64,000 nucleotides of DNA from the NCBI GenBank assembly GCA_903632075.3, contig CAHIKZ030004135.1, positions 849,501 to 913,500 of the forward strand. The letters run 5' to 3'. The translations under genes were made by a program, and so were the position numbers. Every line of letters begins with the position of its first letter. Position 1 is the stretch's first letter. The notes beneath the pieces are model-generated. The model was not told where the DNA came from and did no database searches. It saw only the letters and a list, made by a program, of their open reading frames with translations. This DNA comes from Acanthosepion pharaonis (lineage: Eukaryota > Mollusca > Cephalopoda > Sepiida > Sepiidae). Positions 55,690-64,000 of this stretch are shown here, piece by piece.

Positions 55690-56450
55690 TTAACCTTTAC
55701 ATTGTATTTATTTACAGTTCCTATGAGAACTTACCAGGAATTAATATTGGTAGACATAATCTTAACACCATAAGAAAGACTGATGACACTGTGCTGATGG
55801 CATACACAGAAAGAAAACTGCGGATATTTCTAGACAAGGCAGTAAAAGAAAGCAGGAACCAAGGACTAACTATTAATTGTAAAGGCACAGAATGTAGGGC
55901 CATTATGAATAGGGATAGCCCAAATTGAAAACTTCAAAATCAAGCACAGAAATACAACAATTGCCCTGGAATAATAAATAATAATCTAAATAAAATATGA
56001 AGAAAAAACAAAGAAAAGTCTGTTGAACTGTTAAGTAATATAAATCCTGTTATATCGTAATTAATGTTGTGCGCTATCTATTACTCCGCCGTATATATAT
56101 TCAACTTCATCAGAGATGATGAGGAGATGTGGTTCTACAGAAGAATCGTGAGAATAACATAGACGGAGCATGTGATCAATGAGGAAATTTTAAGGAAAAT
56201 AGGAACAAAAAAGATAATTGTGCTTAGGCTTAGGAAGAGATCGTTGAAATCTCTGCGGAAAGAAGGCTTTGAGAAATTGACATCCACAAGGCATACTGAA
56301 TGCAAGAATCACAGATGGAAACACAGAGTAACATTACCTAACAATGGCTGGGGAGAATTTAACTTAAACCTTCCTTTCAGCTACAAAATACTGGAAGAAG
56401 TGGAGAGCTATGACTGCCCTCGTCCTAAAGGGATACGACATATAAAAAAA
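55690..56450 (+). mobile_element. RTE-type LINE, RT palm and C-terminal parts
   Basis: Plus strand: ININIGRHNLNTIRKTDDTV-like at about 55739-55797 (YADD degraded to KTDD), LMAYTERKLRIFLDKAVKES, RNQGLTINCKGTECRAIMNR to 55912. The frame then breaks. A 41-bp inverted segment lies at 56072-56112. The C-terminal part resumes with EEMWFYRRIVRIT, TEHVINEEILRKIGTKKIIV, LRLRKRSLKSLRKEGFEKLT at about 56190-56284 and ends VESYDCPRPKGIRHIKKDK to about 56458. The central thumb region is deleted. A long frame continuing to 56705 past this point is not conserved. Confidence 0.8.
56072..56112 (-). repeat. 41-bp inverted copy of the 54548 SINE start
   Basis: The reverse complement equals 54548-54587 with one inserted base. 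It sits inside the gap of the RTE fragment. Confidence 0.85.
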
Positions 56451-56459
56451 GATAAAGAT

Positions 56460-57433
<974 letters not shown>

Positions 57434-57435
<2 letters not shown>

Positions 57436-57742
57436 GGGAATAAGTAATTCTAAAAAGATTTTACTTATGGTTTCACATCGAAAATGCTCAATGCCACACA
57501 TCGTGTAGGAGCTAAATTTTATAAACTAATAAAAATGGCTTCTTTTTCCATCTTGGCCGATTGAGCTACCATCCTCCCGTGCGAGATTGGTCGATGTTAT
57601 TACCGACTATGAATTTTGCCGTCTTGAACTGGCGTGGGTGGATGAAGGTGCTATTTCCGATCACAGCCACCGACCGTCTGAAGACTGCTCGCTGCGAATG
57701 AAACTGATCGTCATGGTCGGTCGCTGCTTTTCCAGAATTTAG

Positions 57743-57743
<1 letters not shown>
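57434..57743. other. GC-richer unrecognised block
   Basis: 57550-57740 is GC-richer than its neighbours (GACTGCTCGCTGCGAATGAA) but shows no frame or family. Confidence 0.45.
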
Positions 57744-57790
<47 letters not shown>

Positions 57791-57881
57791 CTGATTCCGC
57801 TACCTTGATTTCAACCTTTTGGTATCTTCGGTCAATTTCTTTCCTGGTTTAATTCAACTCTGATCATCAACTTAATTTCCT

Positions 57882-57931
<50 letters not shown>
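57744..57931. repeat. Two (AT)n microsatellites
   Basis: AT at 57744-57789 and 57883-57931. Confidence 0.95.
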
Positions 57932-57933
<2 letters not shown>

Positions 57934-57939
57934 CACAAT

Positions 57940-58045
57940 ATTCTAGAATTGTTATTCGTCCATGCATTGAATATTGCTATCAAAATTGCCATGCTTTTGG
58001 AGGTATTTGATAAAATCCAACGGTGACTCGGCAATGTCATCTGTG
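57940..58045 (+). mobile_element. Short Jockey/CR1-like LINE fragment
   Basis: The plus strand reads RIVIRPCIEYCYQNCHAF, then (other frame) LEVFDKIQR, a stop, LGNVIC. This is the IRPCMEYC...LDKIQRRVCNVI segment of the lineage at 1-590. It is a 106-bp island between (AT)n and (CA)n arrays. Confidence 0.65.
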
Positions 58046-58052
58046 TTTCATG

Positions 58053-58082
58053 CAATACACACACACAAACACACACACACAT

Positions 58083-58142
<60 letters not shown>
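58053..58142. repeat. (CA)n(AT)n compound microsatellite
   Basis: Interrupted CA to 58093, then AT to 58142. Confidence 0.95.
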
Positions 58143-58147
<5 letters not shown>

Positions 58148-58179
58148 CATTTTTTTTAATAATAATTTAGCGTTTTCAC

Positions 58180-58692
58180 TTGCGCATAATTACAAATCTC
58201 CTCCATACCTCAGTACACTCCTTAGTATCCTAACCTTTGCAGTAATTTTTTTGTTTGAACGAACCCCATTCTTCCCTGCATTACCAGTTCTTCCAAATTT
58301 TTTTTTTTTTTCAAAATACTCCTACGACGATGAGCACAACTCTTCATGTTCCACAATTATTTCAGTTCTCTTGTAAGGCTCAGGTGTTTGTCCAGCTTTT
58401 CATATTCATTTTATTTTTCTCTGTGGTCTTCGAAGACAACAAAAACCAAAACCTGACGACTCTTCTTTATGATCACGATATCTGGCCTTCTAGACTGTAA
58501 GATCGTACGTTTCCTATGAATTTCCTTGCTCGAGAGAATGTTATGATTTTTTAAAGACAATATTTGATATTTACGTACATTTGTTTCTATGATCAAATCC
58601 TTGCCGTTTGCACAATAGACCACTCTTCGTATCCGAACATGCCTACATTTGACCTCTTTCTGGGCCAATCTGACACATCATATCTTTTTGTG
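58180..58692 (-). mobile_element. R2-like LINE C-terminal part, interrupted by a hAT element
   Basis: Minus strand: RLAQKEVKCRHVRIRRVVYC near 58670-58610 (the SxLA-xE-KxRHD-V-R segment). Then come a degraded middle and ESRRPDIVIIKKSRQVLVF near 58500-58440 (PD motif of a PD-(D/E)xK-like domain), YEKLDKHLSLTRELK-LWNMK near 58400-58345, and RRSILKKKKNLEELVMQGRM to the end. An 85-codon frame (58411-58668) stays open. The 5' continuation is displaced by the GC-rich hAT element that starts at 58693. Confidence 0.7.
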
Positions 58693-59440
58693 CAGGGGTC
58701 GGCAACTCATTCGACCCCGCGGGCCGGATCGTGTTATAATGACGGTTCGCGAGCCGGGCGAAGGCCATGAATGAAAAATTAAGGAAAATTACATATGCAG
58801 ACCCCTGTCAACCTAAATATTTAAAACCATAATGAAAATAAACATTGAGAAATCAGAAAAACAAAAGAAAATCTAAAATTTAAAAAAACAACAACAAAAA
58901 TTACTTTTCCTCAAGGAACGTCAAAATACTTCAAAGTAAAAAAAAATCAACCGAAGTGAAATGGATGAAATTATGACGTGTAGGTTTGAAACCGTTATTG
59001 AAAATTGTTCCAGAAATGAACCATACACACACATCAAACAAAAACGAAGCAACTTAAATAGGGTATGTGGCAGGGGTAAGCGATGGCGGGGTCACTGTTG
59101 GAGGAATGAAATAGAAAGCCGACTTTAAACAACATTGTCCCTTTGAAGCTGTCGCTGGTCGGTCGGTCGGTCAACTCGGCTCTCAGTTTTTGTTTTATGT
59201 TTATTTTTTTTTTTACGCTGAAATGGAGGTGATTGGGTTTTGATCGTGTTTTTGCAGTCATAGTATTCAAATTCGGTTGGGTGGATCAGCAGGCCTTTTG
59301 TCGAATTCGAAAGCCTCGTCTCTCATGTTAAAAATAGAGTCATTGGTAATCAGGCACGCGGGCCGGTCAAAATGCCTTCGCGGGCCGGATCCGGCACGCG
59401 GACCGGATTCGGCACGCGGGCCGTAGGTTGCCGACCCTTG
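58693..59440. mobile_element. GC-edged non-autonomous hAT-type element
   Basis: The left end CAGGGGTCGGCAACTCATTC and right end GTAGGTTGCCGACCCTTG are inverted repeats. Both subterminal zones are rich in GCGGGCCGGAT words (58724 on, and 59380-59425, where a CGGCACGCGGACCGGATTC unit repeats). This is the typical look of short hAT elements. The 748-bp interior is A-rich without a transposase frame and includes (GGTC)4 near 59156. The putative 8-bp flanks (TTTTTGTG and TTTTAGTA) match only in part. Confidence 0.75.
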
Positions 59441-60225
59441 TTTTAGTATTTCATGTCTTCTCTGGTTCGAATTACCAGTCTTCTTATTTTGATCTCAAAT
59501 ATTTGTTGTTAACGTTTGCATTTGATATATTTATGTTTTGTAATTTCATTTTTTGACCGGTTCTGTTTTGTTAGTCGTGACAATTTTAAGTCTTTTTTTT
59601 TTCTTTCTATTGATGTATTGTAGTTGGTTGTATATCTCCTCAGTTTTAAGACTTTTATCCAGTTAGTTTTTTCCGTCTTAATTCTTTGTCCATGTCAAGA
59701 ATTAATTTCTCAAAGACTGACATTTTATGTAGCTTATTCCGTAATTTCCCTTTTAGACTCGCTTCCCCGACTAACCAATCGTTTTGTTTTTTGTTGTTTT
59801 TTTTTAATTTTCTCATTTTTTATTCGTATTTCCTTCTTTTTCTCGAACGTCAAGCAATTCCCCAACATTCGTTTTCGAGTTATATAGTTTTCGATTGATT
59901 TATCGAAATTTTCTATTTTCGTTTTTGTTTTCTTCAGAAATATATTACCTTACTTATCTTTCTTTCCTTGTTTTTTTTTCTTTTCTTATTCATTCATTTT
60001 TATCATTTCGTCCCATTCTTACACTTTGTTTTTTTTTCTTTTATAAGCGCTTTTTTATTCTATTTTCTTCATATCGCGGGATTATTTTTTTTCAATTATT
60101 TATCTTTCATTTTGCCTCAGGCATTTTTCTACCTTCATGTAAATTACTGTTCTTTCTGTCTCCCTTCAGCATTTTTTTATTTTCTCTTTCTTTCCTTTCG
60201 CCAATTTTGTGTTCATGCCACGATC
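59441..60225. other. Strand-asymmetric pyrimidine-rich tract, no gene
   Basis: Almost 800 bp dominated by T and C on the plus strand. The first part could be the displaced 5' piece of the LINE at 58180-58692. Frames here are Phe/Leu/Ser-rich from composition. Confidence 0.6.

Positions 60226-60228
<3 letters not shown>

Positions 60229-60271
<43 letters not shown>
60229..60271. repeat. (AT)n microsatellite
   Basis: About 43 bp of AT. Confidence 0.95.
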
Positions 60272-60276
<5 letters not shown>

Positions 60277-60430
60277 GCTTAGTATGACAGAAGACCAAAT
60301 GGGAAAAGGAAATGTGCGTAGGAAGATCATGTCATGCTAGTCATCAAAATTTCAACTTCGGAATACTGGCAGTTGGTGTCGGAAAAAGAATGCCTACCAG
60401 TCTTCGAGCTTCTCTTCTTGATGATAATAG

Positions 60431-60432
<2 letters not shown>

Positions 60433-60526
<94 letters not shown>
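60433..60526. repeat. (CA)n(AT)n compound microsatellite
   Basis: About 55 bp CA then about 40 bp AT, directly followed by a tRNA-like SINE. Confidence 0.95.
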
Positions 60527-60529
<3 letters not shown>

Positions 60530-60770
60530 GTTAGATCGTTCGCTTTCCGACCATCAGATACGGGTTCGAATCTCATCTTGGTCGATTTATCAGGGAGGCG
60601 ATCCCAGAGTGCAGCATCATTGGAAAGTGCCTGGAAACGATATCACGGCCTGACCAAAGCCTTGTGAGTGAAATTGTGTAGACAAAAGTATTTTGAAGTC
60701 ATCGTGACCGAGACTTTGAACGTACAGAGCTTATTCAGACTGTTGGTCAAACCAGATAAAGCGCTCACTA
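60527..60770 (+). mobile_element. tRNA-derived SINE of cephalopod-like type
   Basis: AGTGGTTAGATCGTTCGCTT (A box), ATACGGGTTCGAATCTCATC (B box). The body has GGAAAGTGCCTGGAAACGAT, GGCCTGACCAAAGCCTTGTG and AGTGAAATTGTGTAGACAAA. I recall a GACCAAAGCCTTGTGAGTG element as abundant in octopus and squid, but this could not be checked. A minus-strand relative lies at 61040-61300. Confidence 0.75.
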
Positions 60771-61039
60771 AAATAAACTGTAACTGAGCTCCGCACTGCA
60801 TAGTTGCAGTATAAACCACAGCTGGGCTCTAGAGATGTTAAACAAGCACAAATGTTCTTGAGCAGGCGGGATTGTCTATCCGCCCCCCAATTAGAGAGGT
60901 ATACTCGAATACGAGAGGCGAGTCACCATACATAGATGACTGTCCGCTCGTATCCTAGTATGCATGGCAAGCTAATCCCTGCTCAAACACATTTGAATTT
61001 TTTCAAAACCCACAGAACCAATCTGAGATTTATAGTTCA
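60771..61039. other. Unrecognised GC-richer spacer
   Basis: Contains GGCGAGTCACCATACATAG and GTCCGCTCGTATCC words. No frame. Confidence 0.4.
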
Positions 61040-61340
61040 ACTACAATGAGCGGACATTAGTTACCTTTTGTGGAAGAGTGTGAATAATCTATCGTGATCA
61101 AAAGTCTGAATAAGTACGCTCAAACCTTCAGCCAATGATGATTAATCTCTTCGCGCTAACACACCGATCGGCGAGTTCTGAACATTTACCTCTACTCAAT
61201 TTCACTCACAAGTGTTAGGTCAATTCGTGGTATATTTTTCAGGCAATACTCCCCAAAGGCAACGCATGCTGGGTTAGTCCCACACATACACACACAGCTT
61301 GAGGCAATCGAATGGCTAGCCACACTGATGAGATGTGATA
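61040..61340 (-). mobile_element. SINE related to 60527-60770, opposite orientation
   Basis: Minus strand: ATACCACGAATTGACCTAAC, ACTTGTGAGTGAAATTGAGT, then GAGCGTACTTATTCAGACTT. This parallels GATATCACGGCCTGACC, CTTGTGAGTGAAATTGTG and ACGTACAGAGCTTATTCAGA of the plus copy. The tRNA head is degraded. Confidence 0.6.
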
Positions 61341-61429
61341 CAAGGAAACAGTCTGTCTGTGGATTGAGCCCACTCAATCATTGCCGTGTTTATTCGAAGA
61401 ATAAGTACGTAAAAATTAGCCCCACACTC

Positions 61430-61530
61430 AATCGGACACTGACAGCTCGGTGGTAAAATCTCCAACTGGTGCCAAATCAGTAGGGTTTCAGTCCTGGCTT
61501 GAGGCAATCGGGTTCTTTCTGTGGATGACG
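61430..61530 (+). mobile_element. tRNA-like SINE head
   Basis: CAGCTCGGTGGTAAAATCTC (A box-like) and AGTAGGGTTTCAGTCCTGGC (B box) about 45 bp apart. CTTGAGGCAATCG after the B box also occurs at 61300. Confidence 0.5.
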
Positions 61531-61983
61531 ATGCGTGTGTATCAAAAAGAAAACAGGTGTTTTAACCGACACGTTATGCCCAATTCTGAGAAATCTTTAC
61601 ATATAGATACATTTTATTTTATATAAAGAAAAGAGCAGCATTTTCTTTATTCACTTGTCTCAGGTACGCAGGCCGCTAGACGAAATAAAACACTGTTTAA
61701 GAAACGGACCGTCTATTCAAATATGTGTATCCACTAATAATGATTAAAAAATAAAATTAATTCTTTAAATATATATATATTCTACGTCATGTCTATGAGT
61801 TATCTTTTTGGGCTGTCGACAACAGGTGGCAGTGACTTTGTTTCAAAAGGTTTTACCGTTCGAAAATAAAATAGTTACGAAGCCAAGAATTGAAAACCGA
61901 CTCTCTGAAATAATAACTGAAATGTGAATAGCAAGGTCAATAAAATATTAGTTTCATAAATCCCATCATTTTCGATGATATAA
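61531..61983. other. No gene seen
   Basis: AT-rich with a short AT run near 61770. Confidence 0.5.
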
Positions 61984-62058
<75 letters not shown>

Positions 62059-62238
62059 TCATGGTATTATCATTCTCTTTATCTGCTTTCAGATTAATTT
62101 AAACCTTCAGTTTCTCCGTTTTTTTTTATTTTGGGTTTATTTTTTGGGATTGATATTTATCTTGGTTTTGTTTTCGTTTTTCTTTCTTGTTTATTTTGCC
62201 TACCACATTCAATGAAAGCAAATAAAGACTGCTATGCA

Positions 62239-62293
<55 letters not shown>
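61984..62293. repeat. (AT)n microsatellites
   Basis: AT at 61984-62054 and 62240-62293 with T-rich spacer. Confidence 0.95.
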
Positions 62294-62296
<3 letters not shown>

Positions 62297-62559
62297 TACA
62301 TATCGAAATCCTTCCCACGGGCATGCATCGATCTATTTCAATCACGTGTCGACTCCCATCAGCACCCGTTATCAAAGCTACAACAGCCACAAGTCGCCTC
62401 AAATCTAAAGGAACAAAATCTACAGTGCCAGACTGAAATACCACAATCCCCAAGAGAATCACTTAATTCCATCAAACAATGAAAAAAAATTATTACTCCG
62501 TTGGATAATGTTCATAATTGAGACAGATAGGCGACATTATAAATTTCTATGTGTTCTTT
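62294..62559. other. Unrecognised, GC-richer at start
   Basis: 62310-62470 has balanced composition (CCGTTATCAAAGCTACAACA) and small frames on both strands, but no identifiable motif. Confidence 0.4.
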
Positions 62560-63110
62560 TTTCCTGTATTCATTTAAACCGTCTTTCCTTCTTTCTTTTC
62601 TTTGTGTATATGCTTTTTTGTTTTTTTGTTTATAAGCTATTATAAATCTTATTGTTTACTCTCTTCTCCCCTGACCGTCTTACGTTACTGTCATTCTTTC
62701 TTTCTTTCTTTTTTTTTTCTCATTTGTATTTTTTACTTTGTTCCTCAGTTTTCTTCATTGCTGTCATTTCTATTTTGCATCGTCTAGTTGTCATCTCTTT
62801 TTGCTTTTTATTTTTCATTTATTGTTATTATTTCTACGTTCTTTACCTCATTTTCCAAATCGCTAATCTTTCACTTTTTGCATCTCTTATATTTAGCGAA
62901 TTCCTTTTTTTGTTTTTCCTCTTTCTCTTTCTCTTAATTCTTTTCTCTTTTAATTTAATCATTACATCATTCCTTCCAGTTATTCATCTTCGTCTTTTTT
63001 GCTCATTTCTTTCCGTTTTTCGCTTTCCCTTTCTTTCTTCAAGTTTTTACTGCACGTTACTTCCCTTTGTTTTTCTCTTCATACGTTTCTATAAATGTAG
63101 CGAATGATGC
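62560..63110. other. Pyrimidine-rich tract, no gene
   Basis: T/C-dominated on the plus strand, like 59441-60225. The 151-codon Phe/Leu-rich frame (62652-63107) reflects composition. Confidence 0.6.
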
Positions 63111-63150
63111 GTACGGTTAGGCATGATTCTGTGGATAAAAAAAGAGTGAA
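63104..63150 (+). repeat. Direct repeat, first copy
   Basis: GCGTACGGTTAGGCATGATT then CTGTGGATAAAAAAAGAG. The same unit recurs at 63952-63998. Confidence 0.75.
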
Positions 63151-63165
63151 TTGTTTCTCTTTAGG

Positions 63166-63166
<1 letters not shown>

Positions 63167-63225
<59 letters not shown>
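63167..63225. repeat. (GATA)n microsatellite
   Basis: About 15 GATA units. Confidence 0.95.
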
Positions 63226-63226
<1 letters not shown>

Positions 63227-63951
63227 TTTATATCAGACTCATAGTGGATAACTATTCTCTTCACCTTATAGTTTTTCCTCCTTCCTACTTGTAAATTCTC
63301 CTCTTTTCTTCTTTTTTGTCTAATATTTTCTTACTTGAATTTACCCCTTTCATTCTTTTAAGCTTTCTTTCTCACTTCACTTTTTAAAAAGATTATTAGT
63401 TTTAAAATGTGTTGTTTTTAGATATTTTCCCTATTTAAAGGAGACATTCATCATTTTTTATTATTTTTGAGTTCCATTAGTTTTTGCTAGGATTAGTAAA
63501 ATTCCTGAGGCCTAACCATTTTTATAGTTCAACACCATCTAAACATACTCCATTTTGTCATAAATACTTTGGGAATATGAACTGAGACTGTTAATGTCAG
63601 ATCTTTTCAATCATGGTTGATCCTTCGTCAATTTAGAAACTTAAAGGTATTTTTTTTTCTTTTTTTTTTCCTCAGTAATCTGAATATCTGGAATTAAGCC
63701 AGCTTTCCCTTGTCTCTTCTGACTGCAGAGGCGGGGGTCTGGATTCTTTGTCTATTCGTGATTTCCAAACAAATATTTCGTGCTGAACAAGCAAACATTT
63801 TCTTCCATTTCATGGTGAGCTGATTATTTTGTTTGAAAATAACGATAGTGACGAACAATATTTAAAATGTTGATGCATTCAGAGCGTCGATTAAATACCA
63901 ATATTAATACAAGTGCTAACAGGCGCAAATACTTCTCTACAAATATAAGTA
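63226..63951. other. No gene seen
   Basis: T-rich then mixed sequence. Confidence 0.5.
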
Positions 63952-63998
63952 ATGCTAAGTGCGGTTAGGCATGGTTCTGTGGATAATAAACGGTGGGA
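63952..63998 (+). repeat. Direct repeat, second copy
   Basis: AGTGCGGTTAGGCATGGTTC then TGTGGATAATAAACGGTG, cut by the window end. Confidence 0.7.
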
Positions 63999-64000
63999 TT

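Noticed and set aside
57550..57600. tRNA-like head on the minus strand (TAGCTCAATCGG)
   Set aside because: An A box-like word is present but no B box follows at a plausible distance.
59895..60272. 125-codon frame resembling a membrane protein
   Set aside because: Same compositional effect, and it ends inside an (AT)n array.
62652..63107. 151-codon Phe/Leu-rich frame as a membrane protein
   Set aside because: The T/C-rich composition explains the hydrophobic content; there is no start context or family motif.

Overview
The window reads as non-coding animal chromosomal DNA. It is AT-rich, with short interrupted reading frames, dense dinucleotide and tetranucleotide microsatellites, and many decayed transposable elements. 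I find no intact host gene, no operon-like organisation, no functional tRNA or rRNA gene and no CRISPR. The best guess is a mollusc, probably a cephalopod. The reasons are the very long (AT)n, (GATA)n and (CA)n runs, tRNA-derived SINEs of a kind I recall from octopus and squid (the segment near 60650 is the closest match from memory), and the mix of non-LTR lineages. The species call is inference, since no search was possible.

Layout. 1-590: 3' end of a Jockey/CR1-like LINE. 591-4560: AT-rich DNA with microsatellites and a mirrored microsatellite palindrome. 4560-8040: two minus-strand copies of the same LINE type, a fold-back copy and a hAT-type non-autonomous element. 8875-11185: three same-orientation copies of an R2-like LINE 3' end, each followed by an (AAT)n tail. 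11495-15650: SINEs, two RTE-type LINE fragments and an internally deleted mariner. 16540-23130: more LINE and SINE pieces, minisatellites, a hairpin repeat and a possible solo LTR. 23860-24180: a CpG-richer block that might be a 5' exon. 25530-29665: a Penelope-like fragment, a decayed mariner, SINEs and a 5S-headed SINE. 30209-34570: SINEs, a long inverted repeat and a duplicated block. 34570-39900: mostly featureless. 39900-45065: SINEs, a 5S/tRNA composite SINE, fold-back repeats and Tc1/mariner-like remnants. 45280-49520: a LINE with a C-terminal zinc finger and another DDE transposon. 50043-54760: the longest (AT)n run, a 32-bp minisatellite, a Jockey-like LINE and the fullest 5S/tRNA composite SINE. 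55690-64000: an RTE fragment, an R2-like LINE split by a GC-rich hAT element, SINEs and pyrimidine-rich tracts.

The elements do not form a pathway; they record layered insertion. The most interesting signal is a modular SINE superfamily. Some copies carry a 5S rRNA-derived head joined to a tRNA-like unit and a shared core. Others carry the same tRNA-like unit and core with no visible 5S head, and with different 3' ends. A second theme is the number of long fold-back repeats that would form dsRNA if transcribed.
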